Assembly (NCBI RefSeq): GCF_008370685.1
Contig: NZ_VTZU01000053.1
Span: 1 to 47,370, forward strand
Direction: 5' to 3'
Length of the DNA: 47,370 nucleotides
Source of the DNA: Aquimarina sp. RZ0
GTDB taxonomy: Bacteria; Bacteroidota; Bacteroidia; Flavobacteriales; Flavobacteriaceae
The position numbers and the translations under genes are program-made. Under the pieces are notes generated by a model. It was not told the DNA's origin. It did not search any database and was given only the letters and a program-made list of their open reading frames with translations. Shown here piece by piece: positions 26,975 to 33,746 of the stretch (positions are counted from its first letter, which is position 1; the number at the start of each line of letters is the position of its first letter).

Positions 26975-27748
26975 TCAATTGTGTGATTTCATCTTTTTGA
27001 TAGCAATATCAGAACCAGAATATTCATCCGTATAGTAGTCATACCAATGCCTGATCCTTGGAATTCTGATTCGGTTAATAACGATCTGTTTTTCAAAATA
27101 AATTCTTTCTCCTTCTTTAGGTTTATCCGGAAAAATTATTTCTACCCCAACTAATTGAAAATTTGATCTTTTTATATATACATACCAAAACTTAGAAAAC
27201 AGAGCCTCTTTTAGTTCTAACTCAATTTTATAACATTCTTGTTCATTAAAATCAGCAGTAGATACCTTTTTGAATTCATAGATAACAGCTTCGTTTAACG
27301 ACATAGGTAGCCCCCACATCAGCTGGTAAAACTTTTGATAATCTATACTTCTATCAGGAACCAATTTGTATTTAGTAATTAGAGCGGTATCTTTTACTTT
27401 CTGACCATCTAGTAAAGCACTTCTTTCTCCATCTTTGTTAATACTATACGTTACGATATGTTTTCCTCTGTTTCGTTGTAGCTCAAATGATTCTTTTTGA
27501 TTATTCATTTTTATTATAGAATACCTGTAGGGATTTCCTATTCTGGGTTCTTGTATATGCATATAGAGCATAGAAGTATTCCATTGATGCTGAGGATCAT
27601 GATAATTTATACTTTTTTGTAATACTGTGCTACCATTAATTTCCTGAACAGGTTTTTTACTGCAAGAATATAGAACTGATATGATTATACATATACAACT
27701 ACAAAAAGTAGTTGTAGTACATCTTCTAGTATTCATAAATATACCCAT
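26975..27748 (-). CDS. DUF6503-like lipoprotein
   Basis: A 257-aa protein whose N-terminus has a hydrophobic segment ending in a lipobox (VLYSC, Cys29), so it is probably an outer-membrane or periplasmic lipoprotein. A start at the ATG at 27736 (MNTRRC) is also possible. The mature part resembles the DUF6503 family: LQKSINYHDPQHQWN at the front, YQKFYQLMWGLPMSL in the middle, and INRIRIPRIRHWYDYYTDEY near the end. It looks like a LolA/LppX-type half barrel that could bind lipid. The NTF2-like gene follows after 47 bp. No enzymatic motif is seen. Confidence 0.7.
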   Translation of the reverse strand: MGIFMNTRRCTTTTFCSCICIIISVLYSCSKKPVQEINGSTVLQKSINYHDPQHQWNTSMLYMHIQEPRIGNPYRYSIIKMNNQKESFELQRNRGKHIVTYSINKDGERSALLDGQKVKDTALITKYKLVPDRSIDYQKFYQLMWGLPMSLNEAVIYEFKKVSTADFNEQECYKIELELKEALFSKFWYVYIKRSNFQLVGVEIIFPDKPKEGERIYFEKQIVINRIRIPRIRHWYDYYTDEYSGSDIAIKKMKSHN

Positions 27749-28114
27749 ATCCCCAACAGTATTTATGTTACTAAGCTATTAAATCATTTTTGTAATCCAT
27801 CCCAATAAAATCTTAATCCGTTAAAAATGCAGCACACTATCAACCTATATGTAAGTGTTTTATGAACGCATCTTGAGTAATTAAAATCATTTCTTTTTGT
27901 TTCACACTTCAAAATAAAAAGGATCGATAGTGTTGCTATCTATGAATTTTCTTTCTCGTCTGAATTAAAGAATAATTTGATTCAGTTTACCATGATTTCG
28001 TCTAAGAATTGATTACTCTCCAAATTTTATGACATAAAAGTTAACCTTCCCTACAAGCTATTCCTTCCTTTTGTTTTCTTATAATCAAATAATGCTAAGC
28101 TTTCATTATTATCA
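27749..28114. other. Intergenic region with a composite repeat
   Basis: This 366-bp gap is dominated by the composite element at 27864-28017. The remainder is AT-rich, with no visible gene. Confidence 0.5.
27864..28017 (-). repeat. Composite family C/E repeat
   Basis: The left end GAACGCATCTTGAGTA is a family C terminus. The right two-thirds match family E (10052-10152) in inverse orientation, including GAATAATTTGATTCAGTTTA. The centre has GTTGCTATCTATG. It looks like a recombinant of two element families. Confidence 0.55.
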
Positions 28115-28258
28115 TTAAAGTTTAGGACATTTTTTACAATTTGTTTTTCCTTTCTTCTTATATTTTTTACAACATTTCTTCTTTTTTATACCACAGCTAA
28201 TTTCACAATTTACAGTGATACAAGGAGTATATAGAGAAGGTGTATCGAATGTTCTCAC
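28115..28258 (-). CDS. Cys/Lys-rich mini-protein, 47 aa
   Basis: A GTG-initiated open frame encodes 47 residues with seven cysteines (positions 13, 18, 22, 29, 30, 41 and 44) and about 15 lysines: TPCITVNCEISCGIKKKKCC, then KKYKKKGKTNCKKCP. An in-frame stop lies just upstream and there is no ATG, so GTG is the only credible start. The composition is far from random AT-rich translation and resembles short Cys/Lys-rich proteins I recall from other Flavobacteriia. Spaced cysteines including CxxC suggest metal binding. It lies 199 bp downstream of ferritin on the same strand, beyond a terminator. Confidence 0.65.
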   Translation of the reverse strand: MRTFDTPSLYTPCITVNCEISCGIKKKKCCKKYKKKGKTNCKKCPKL

Positions 28259-28272
28259 AGTCTTTTAATTTT

Positions 28273-28289
28273 TATTAAATCTAAATAAA
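28273..28289 (-). promoter_or_regulatory. 17-nt motif shared with the DUF4856 promoter
   Basis: On the minus strand it reads TTTATTTAGATTTAATA, identical to the sequence at 37633-37649 before the iron-operon gene DUF4856. Here it ends 14 nt before the GTG start of the mini-protein. It may be an operator, but AT-rich chance similarity cannot be excluded. Confidence 0.4.
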
Positions 28290-28300
28290 GTGTAAAAATA

Positions 28301-28332
28301 TAAAAAAAAAGATTCTCTAAAAAAGAATCTTC
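28301..28332 (-). terminator. Rho-independent terminator after ferritin
   Basis: On the minus strand AAGATTCT and AGAATCTT form an 8-bp stem around a 7-nt loop, followed by a run of nine T. It lies 126 bp after the ferritin stop, with a family D repeat in between. Confidence 0.65.
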
Positions 28333-28341
28333 ACTTTTAAT

Positions 28342-28442
28342 TTACTCTATACTTGAGATTTAGACAAGGGCTTGCCTCAAAAGCAATTTTTTTTTCTCAA
28401 TACACGCCTTGTGAGATGATCCCCAGACAGCTTGTTTATTAA
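28342..28442 (+). repeat. Family D interspersed repeat in the ferritin 3' region
   Basis: Starts TACTCTATACTTGAGATTTA and ends CCCCAGACAGCTTGTTTATT, with GGGCTTGCCTCAAAAGCAAT inside. It sits between the ferritin stop and its terminator, so it would be transcribed as part of the ferritin mRNA tail. Confidence 0.55.
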
Positions 28443-28456
28443 TAATACGTTAGCTA

Positions 28457-28963
28457 TTACTCTTCTGATGATTTTACCGCTTGTAATGTGTTAATATCTC
28501 TATCAAAAAGGTAATGACCTGATTTGTCATCTCCAATTATTTTTAGTTTATCTAATAATGTCCGGGCTGTAGCTTCTTCTTCTAATTGCTCTGCTACATA
28601 CCACTGCATAAAGTTGTGCACATTGTAGTCTTTATGCTCTAAGCATTGAAAAATCACATTATTAATCTGTGCCGTTACAAATTCTTCACTTTTCAGAAAA
28701 ACTTCAAACAACTCCATTAAACCATTAAAACTATCTCTTGGTTTATCTATTGAAGGAATCACAGCTTGTCCGTTACGTTCATTGATAAACTTAACTAACT
28801 TGGTCATATGGACACGTTCTTCTTCGGATTGTGTATAAAAAAATTCTGCTATTCCATTATATCCATTGATATCTGCCCAGCAGGCCATCGCAAGGTATTG
28901 TGCAGAAGCTTTTGCTTCATATTTTATCTGGTCATTAAGAGACTTTTCTATTTCTGGTATCAT
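28457..28963 (-). CDS. ftnA: Ferritin (FtnA-type iron storage protein)
   Basis: A 168-aa non-haem ferritin of usual length. Ferroxidase-site residues are recognisable: E16 in IKYEAKAS, E49 and H52 in SEEERVHM, and downstream E residues in AEQLEEEATARTLLDKL. It stores iron as a ferric mineral inside a 24-mer shell in the cytoplasm. A family A MITE ends only 63 bp upstream of the start codon, so the promoter must lie in this short interval or within the MITE. A family D repeat and a clear terminator follow the gene. No iron-box motif is visible upstream. Confidence 0.95.
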   Translation of the reverse strand: MIPEIEKSLNDQIKYEAKASAQYLAMACWADINGYNGIAEFFYTQSEEERVHMTKLVKFINERNGQAVIPSIDKPRDSFNGLMELFEVFLKSEEFVTAQINNVIFQCLEHKDYNVHNFMQWYVAEQLEEEATARTLLDKLKIIGDDKSGHYLFDRDINTLQAVKSSEE

Positions 28964-29026
28964 TTTTCTGTACGTTCAATTAAGTAGACTAAAGTACATA
29001 ATTTATTGATCCTTCAGTAGTTTTTA

Positions 29027-29186
29027 TACGATTTGTGATTAAAAAATTCGTATAAATTCATTGAATTATTTTTTCTTTATGTAAGGCAAAAAAATCAAGC
29101 ATAGCTATAGCTACGGTTTATTTTTTAAACGAAGTAGAAAGGAAAAAGAAACGATGAATATGCGAAATTTTTAGTTATAAATCGTA
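29027..29186 (-). mobile_element. Family A MITE, copy 3 (160 bp, TTA duplication)
   Basis: Inverse orientation relative to copies 1 and 2. It begins TACGATTTGTGATT and ends TTATAAATCGTA. It is flanked by TTA at 29024-29026 and 29187-29189, and lies 63 bp upstream of ferritin. Confidence 0.9.
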
Positions 29187-29343
29187 TTATATGTTTTTAC
29201 AGTTGTTTTCAACTTATTTAAAATCAGACTATTTTAAGAATTAATATAAGAAAGACCCGAGGTCATTAAAATTTCTCTTTAGCTAATTTTAACATAAGTT
29301 TCCTTATTAAAATCCAAATGATTTTTCGAATTGAGATCTAGAA

Positions 29344-29393
29344 TCATAAACTACTTCGTGGTCAATATCCTTTACATCTCGATTATCGAGTAC
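29344..29393 (-). repeat. Family D repeat, truncated copy
   Basis: Has ATAAACTACTTCGTGGTCAA at one end and TACATCTCGATTATCGAGTA at the other; the middle is missing. Confidence 0.55.
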
Positions 29394-29431
29394 TATCCAG
29401 GTTTGATCTTTGAATCAAAAAATCATTATTA

Positions 29432-29737
29432 TCAATTGATTTTAGTGTCTTGAAAACCAGCTCTTTTCCACGTGCCAGACTCCTTAACCCAGATATTTGT
29501 TACCCGATAATTATTTTCTTCTGATATTCCTGATTTTGTCTGCATTACCTTAACTCTGGCGGTTACAATGGCTGTTACCTTATAGATTTTAATTTCAATT
29601 TCATCTATCCGGTAGTCATTAACTAACAGATGCCCACTGTCTATATCTGTTTTTCGATTTTGCAAATATGAAACCCAGCTTTCTTTATCTATGGATTTAG
29701 AATGACCATTAGTATGTATATAACTATCTGTGATCAT
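29432..29737 (-). CDS. 3' fragment of a DUF4440/NTF2-like protein
   Basis: The 101-aa frame from an internal ATG covers most of a DUF4440-type NTF2-like domain (DSYIHTNGHSKSIDKESWVSYL and NYRVTNIWVKESGTWKRAGFQ). In-frame coding similarity continues upstream of this ATG (TIKKFNQAFRTGDVKKIKT, up to 29797), but no start codon is available before MITE copy 4 at 29801. The first helix of the domain and the lipoprotein signal lie beyond two inserted elements, at 30128-30223. As it stands the fragment lacks an export signal and part of the fold, so it is probably non-functional. Confidence 0.7.
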   Translation of the reverse strand: MITDSYIHTNGHSKSIDKESWVSYLQNRKTDIDSGHLLVNDYRIDEIEIKIYKVTAIVTARVKVMQTKSGISEENNYRVTNIWVKESGTWKRAGFQDTKIN

Positions 29738-29800
29738 TGTTTTTATTTTTTTGACATCGCCTGTTCTGAAAGCCTGATTGAATTTTTTTATAGTGACTAA

Positions 29801-29960
29801 TACGATTTGTGATTAAAAAATTCGTATAAATTCATTGAATTATTTTTTCTTTATGCAAGGCAAAAAAATCAAGCATAGCTATAGCTACGGTTTATTTTTT
29901 AAACGAAGTAGAAAGGAAAAAGAAACGATGAATATGCGAAATTTTTAGTTATAAATCGTA
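29801..29960 (-). mobile_element. Family A MITE, copy 4 (160 bp, TAA duplication)
   Basis: Same orientation and length as copy 3. It is flanked by TAA at 29798-29800 and 29961-29963. It is inserted in the DUF4440-type gene, immediately beside the family B element. Confidence 0.92.
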
Positions 29961-29963
29961 TAA

Positions 29964-30124
29964 TACGATTTACGGGTGAGAATTTCGTAAAAATAATGGC
30001 AAGGATTTTTCGCTAGATTGATGAATCAAATTAAAGAATAGCCATAGCTATTGTTTCATTTTATGAAGAAAATATAGTAGAAAAAGAATGTCATTAGATG
30101 CGAAATTTTTATTCGTAAATCGTA
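29964..30124 (-). mobile_element. Family B MITE (161 bp, TAA duplication)
   Basis: Termini TACGATTTACG and CGTAAATCGTA resemble family A at the outer 8 bp, but the interior differs. It has the core GAATAGCCATAGCTATTG. It is flanked by TAA at 29961-29963 and 30125-30127, sharing one TAA with copy 4, so one element probably inserted at the TAA created by the other. Confidence 0.85.
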
Positions 30125-30565
30125 TAACAAGGATTTTCTTTCTGCTTCAGTATTATATACGTGTGAATCCTGTTTTTTTGAACAACTGTTTACTAGTAAA
30201 ACTACTATCAAAAACCTAAACATAAGTATACCTACACGCCTAAACATATATTCTTTTTTTATAGCAAGTTTATCGATACCTGAAATCTCTAAAGCTGTAA
30301 ATGCTTTATAAATAAATACTTTAATAATTGGGACCATTCCATAAATAGTTATCAATATCTTAAACCATTTTCTTAGCAAATGAAAGGAAAAGATTAAAGA
30401 ATCCATTCCTAATGTAATTAGTGTTTTGATCGTATTACTTATATATTTTTTGGAATATAGAGAAGCAAAAAGTGCTACCCATATTTTGGGCTGTAACATA
30501 TAAAATACTCCAACGATTACAAGATTTATAGCAGTAAATAATGATATGGACTTTGCAGCAGTCAT
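30056..30565 (-). CDS. Small membrane protein fused to the 5' end of the broken lipoprotein gene
   Basis: The 169-aa frame has three parts. Residues 1 to about 114 form a small membrane protein with helices at about 7-25, 46-63 and 70-88 (MTAAKSISLFTAINLVIVGV, LITIYGMVPIIKVFIYKAF), ending KKEYMFRRVGILM. Residues 115-147 are the signal and start of the DUF4440-type lipoprotein (MFRFLIVVLLVNSC). The last 22 residues (from YDLRIK) are translated from the family B MITE, which supplies the stop. The in-frame joining of a membrane protein to a lipoprotein start, with ATGTTTAGG repeated at the junction, suggests a small deletion fused two genes. The product is probably abnormal. Confidence 0.6.
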   Translation of the reverse strand: MTAAKSISLFTAINLVIVGVFYMLQPKIWVALFASLYSKKYISNTIKTLITLGMDSLIFSFHLLRKWFKILITIYGMVPIIKVFIYKAFTALEISGIDKLAIKKEYMFRRVGILMFRFLIVVLLVNSCSKKQDSHVYNTEAERKSLLYDLRIKISHLMTFFFYYIFFIK

Positions 30566-30663
30566 TTTTTGTAAAAAATTATGATTACAAAACTAGACAA
30601 AAACAAAATAAAAAAAGAAAAGGTTACTGCATACTAAATTAAAAACAAAAATACCCTAAGAAA

Positions 30664-31176
30664 CTAAGCTGCAGTTTCAAAAGCAATGTAATTGACGAGT
30701 TTCCCTCGTTTATTGAGAACCGGAAAACCTTTAATATTACAAACGTATGTAGATTTATCTTTTTTGTAGTTAAGAATTGAAACTTCAAAAGGTTGCTGTT
30801 TCTTCACTGCTTGTCTTACCATTTTAGAAGTCTGATTACAGGTATTCGCACCTTGAAACATTTTTGGAGAACTCCCAATGATTTCTTCTGGAGTATACCC
30901 ATTCATTTTTTCTATGTTATGCGAGGCATACACAATAGTAAGTTTGGTATTGGTAATAACAATTACAGATTTTTTATTTATCAGTTCTTTTTGATAATTT
31001 CTATCAAAATTCCATTTTTGGGTAATCTTTTTCAACATCTCGAGGTCTTCTTTAAAACTACTCATAGCAGAAAAATGTTCTCCATAAAATTCCCAGGAAA
31101 ATAAGGGTAAAATATGTGTAGAAATAGATTTATAATATTGAGCCATCATCTGATCGTATACCGCAAACTCTTTCAT
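30664..31176 (-). CDS. PAS domain protein (LOV-like but without the flavin cysteine)
   Basis: A 170-aa cytoplasmic protein. An N-terminal helical part (about 1-62) precedes one PAS domain (about 65-168): SVIVITNTKLTIVYASHNIEKMNGYTPEEIIGSSPKMFQG, then FEVSILNYKKDKSTYVCNIKGFPVLNKRGKLVNYIAFE. The order and spacing match LOV-type PAS domains, whose flavin-binding motif is usually GRNCRFLQG; here residues 101-109 read GSSPKMFQG, without the reactive Cys, so blue-light chemistry of the usual kind is unlikely. No kinase or output domain is attached, so it may work as a single-domain regulator. Two tandem 24-bp repeats lie in its upstream region. Confidence 0.85.
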   Translation of the reverse strand: MKEFAVYDQMMAQYYKSISTHILPLFSWEFYGEHFSAMSSFKEDLEMLKKITQKWNFDRNYQKELINKKSVIVITNTKLTIVYASHNIEKMNGYTPEEIIGSSPKMFQGANTCNQTSKMVRQAVKKQQPFEVSILNYKKDKSTYVCNIKGFPVLNKRGKLVNYIAFETAA

Positions 31177-31216
31177 ATCATTGGATTTTGGTCAAATTTA
31201 TGTAATAATCAACCAA

Positions 31217-31263
31217 CTGATAATTGAACAAAAGTTAATTCTGTAATTAAACAAAGGTTAATT
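31217..31263. repeat. Two tandem 23-24 bp repeats upstream of the PAS gene
   Basis: The two units (31217-31240 and 31241-31263) share CTG, then AATTRAACAAARGTTAATT. They lie 41-87 bp upstream of the PAS start codon and could be paired regulator sites. Confidence 0.55.
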
Positions 31264-31274
31264 TTTATGGCTGT

Positions 31275-33746
31275 TTACCATTTAAATTGCAATGTAGCAT
31301 ACCAGGCTAATGGTTCTGAGGGTATAATCCCAGGCCCAGGATATCCAGTCGCCCTTTGTGTAAAATAGCTTTCGTCCAAAAGGTTATTAATCCCTGTTTC
31401 TAGTTTAAACCTGTCAAAACTATATGAAAAGGAAAGGTCTACTATCGAGTATGCAGGGATCTCGCCGATAATACCATTACGGTTATCTCCATCATTTGCG
31501 ATAGCAGCATTGGTTACATCTGTAAACTGCTCAGAAAGGTAGGTATATTGTACATTTGCCAAAAAGTTTTTATACCCGAATTTTAATCCGGTTTTTAGAT
31601 TAATAGCAGGAATAAACTCTACCTTTTTTCCTGTAACCCCCGGAATTTCAGAAGCTGTATATTCTGAGTTTGTCAATGAGGTGTTTGCAAATATATTGAG
31701 CCTGTAATTATTATTTTCTATTCCAATGGTATTCCAAACATTCCAATCTAATAAGCTTTCTAATCCATAAATAAAGGCACTACCAATATTTCCTCGTACT
31801 CTTTCTGCTCTATCATTAAAAACGATACCTATCCTATCATCATACAACAACCCAAATACACTCACATCATACGATAGGGTTGTATTTAATTTTCCGCGTA
31901 CGCCTATATCAGCGGTAAATCCTTCTTCGTCACCAATAGTTGGATCTACTACAAAAGTAGGACTCACCACTCTAATATCATTAAAGGTAACTGATCTGTA
32001 ATTCTGAGAGATATTTACATATGTTTCTATGCTATTAGTAAACTTATAACTCGAACCTATTCCAAAAAGAAAAAAAGAACGATTTAATTTTCTATTGTCC
32101 GTATCAAAATTATTAGCAATAGGATTTCCTGCATTATCAAAAATAACCTGATTAAAACTTCCTTCGCTTTCTGTTTTTATATGTTCGAACCTAAATCCAG
32201 GGGTTACTGAGAATTTATCTGAAAAATTAAATATATTTTCTCCAAATACAGCGATATTAAAATTAGGGAAATCAAAAGATGACTGATTAGGATAATCCAG
32301 AAAAATAGCATCTTGAAAATCAAAGTCTGGTCCTGTCCCTAATCCTCCTGCTCCTTGTCTGGAGTTATTAGCAGCCTGATAATACTTGGATCCAATTAGA
32401 AAGACGGATTCTTTATCCCATAATTGATATCGGGTAAGCAACCTGGCTTCTGCTCCCCAATTCCTAAAGTTATCAACGATAAGGTCTCTGGAGTTCACAA
32501 AATTACCTGAACTATCTACTTCATCAACATCTGTTATAGGGTTTGTATTTAATCTTCCCGGAATTCCTCTAAATCCTAATGCAGATCTGGAAGCATCCAA
32601 TCCAAATAGATACAGGCTAAAATCGGTAGCATCAGAGAATTCGTGTGTTAGTTTTAATGCATACAATTTCCAATCTACTTCAAACCAGTTTCTTGTTCTA
32701 TTACTAAAATCCGGATCTGTTCTAAAATCTGTATCCGTTAATCCTCCTGGTTGTTTTGCCAAGTATTTTAAATACGAAAATTCACCTTCAATTTTTGTGC
32801 GCTCTGATATCTGATATCCTGCATGAACATATGCATTCTTAGAATCAAATTCTGAATTTGGTCTAAAACCATCTCCCTGTTTATAATTAAAATAGGTATA
32901 ATAACTAAATTTATTAATGGTACCACCAAGACTATTAAAACTAGTAAACAGATTAAAAGAACCCAATGTTTGTCTGGAAACAAGTTCTATTTTTTTGTTT
33001 GGGTTCGGGCGTTTCATTTTAAAATTAATCAATCCTCCAAACTGCGTACCGTATTGCAGGGATGCTGCCCCACGTACTACCTGGATTTCACTAAGAGCTT
33101 CTGGTGGTGGCGTATAATAACTCTCTGGATATCCTAATACATCTGCACTGATATCATACCCATTCTGGCGGGTATTAAAATTGGCAGTACGATTAGGATC
33201 CAAACCTCTTCCTCCGATATTGAGCTGTAACCCTCCAACACTATTTTCATAGATATTTAATCCTGCTACCTGTGCATAAATCTGTCGGGCATTATTAGAA
33301 GCCAAATTTCCTTGCACATTATCTAATAAAACGACTTCACTTTTCTTTCCTGCATATATCGCTGTTCCTTCTACAGCCTTTAATCGTGTTAACCCAAATA
33401 TTTTTTCTCTTCGCTGTGTAATAACAACTTCGGATAATTCTTCTCCCAAAGGCTTAAGAACAAAGTTTATACGGCTGTCGGATGTTACGTCTACCGATTT
33501 TTCTGAAATTTTGTAATCAAAGCTAAATACAGTAATCAGATACTTACCTTCTCTTACATCCGTAAATTCAAAGCTACCATCGCTATTCGTGACAACTTCT
33601 TTTCCCGTAGTACGATTATATACTTCTGCTTCTGGAACAGGAAGGCTATCTTGATTTGTTACCACTCCTGTAATCCTATATTGTGCTGAAACTATTGTTG
33701 ATATTAATAAAAAAAAGACAGCTACCTTATAATCCCTTAATCTCAT
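31275..33746 (-). CDS. TonB-dependent outer-membrane receptor (iron-related)
   Basis: An 823-aa receptor with a signal peptide (1-21, ending VSAQ). A carboxypeptidase-regulatory-like domain (about 23-105, GVVTNQDSLPVPEAEVYN) is followed by a TonB-box-like SEVVITQ, the plug (about 118-235, including GGRGLDPNR and EIQVVRGAASLQYGTQFGG), and a 22-strand barrel (about 245-823) ending in an aromatic residue (ATLQFKW). The plug and barrel resemble FecA-type iron receptors rather than SusC. It overlaps the upstream HTTM gene by 20 bp and is the last gene of the DUF4856-imelysin-HTTM operon, so a ferric-chelate substrate is likely. It would import this substrate across the outer membrane using TonB energy. 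Confidence 0.92.
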   Translation of the reverse strand: MRLRDYKVAVFFLLISTIVSAQYRITGVVTNQDSLPVPEAEVYNRTTGKEVVTNSDGSFEFTDVREGKYLITVFSFDYKISEKSVDVTSDSRINFVLKPLGEELSEVVITQRREKIFGLTRLKAVEGTAIYAGKKSEVVLLDNVQGNLASNNARQIYAQVAGLNIYENSVGGLQLNIGGRGLDPNRTANFNTRQNGYDISADVLGYPESYYTPPPEALSEIQVVRGAASLQYGTQFGGLINFKMKRPNPNKKIELVSRQTLGSFNLFTSFNSLGGTINKFSYYTYFNYKQGDGFRPNSEFDSKNAYVHAGYQISERTKIEGEFSYLKYLAKQPGGLTDTDFRTDPDFSNRTRNWFEVDWKLYALKLTHEFSDATDFSLYLFGLDASRSALGFRGIPGRLNTNPITDVDEVDSSGNFVNSRDLIVDNFRNWGAEARLLTRYQLWDKESVFLIGSKYYQAANNSRQGAGGLGTGPDFDFQDAIFLDYPNQSSFDFPNFNIAVFGENIFNFSDKFSVTPGFRFEHIKTESEGSFNQVIFDNAGNPIANNFDTDNRKLNRSFFLFGIGSSYKFTNSIETYVNISQNYRSVTFNDIRVVSPTFVVDPTIGDEEGFTADIGVRGKLNTTLSYDVSVFGLLYDDRIGIVFNDRAERVRGNIGSAFIYGLESLLDWNVWNTIGIENNNYRLNIFANTSLTNSEYTASEIPGVTGKKVEFIPAINLKTGLKFGYKNFLANVQYTYLSEQFTDVTNAAIANDGDNRNGIIGEIPAYSIVDLSFSYSFDRFKLETGINNLLDESYFTQRATGYPGPGIIPSEPLAWYATLQFKW

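Larger units (their letters stand above)
28964..29431. other. Intergenic region with a MITE and a truncated repeat
   Basis: This 468-bp gap between ferritin and the broken lipoprotein gene contains family A MITE copy 3 (29027-29186) and a short family D copy (29344-29393). I see no gene in it. Confidence 0.6.
29432..30223 (-). pseudogene. DUF4440-type lipoprotein gene interrupted by two tandem MITEs
   Basis: The 5' part (30223 to 30128) encodes a lipoprotein signal (MFRFLIVVLLVNSC, Cys14) and then SKKQDSHVYNTEAERKSLL. The 3' part (29797 to 29432) encodes VTIKKFNQAFRTGDV and the rest of an NTF2-like domain. Between them are two short elements, 29964-30124 and 29801-29960, each bounded by TAA. 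Deleting both elements and two of the three TAA copies joins the parts as TCC TTG TTA GTC ACT ATA, giving an uninterrupted 154-aa protein of typical length for the family. The target duplications and the exact frame restoration make the insertion history nearly certain. Confidence 0.88.

Noticed and set aside
2424..29393. Family D repeats as a CRISPR array
   Set aside because: The copies are kilobases apart, vary in length and orientation, and no cas genes are present.
13401..30127. A complete insertion sequence or transposase gene among the repeats
   Set aside because: No frame in the repeat-rich regions encodes a transposase; the elements are all under 175 bp and non-coding.
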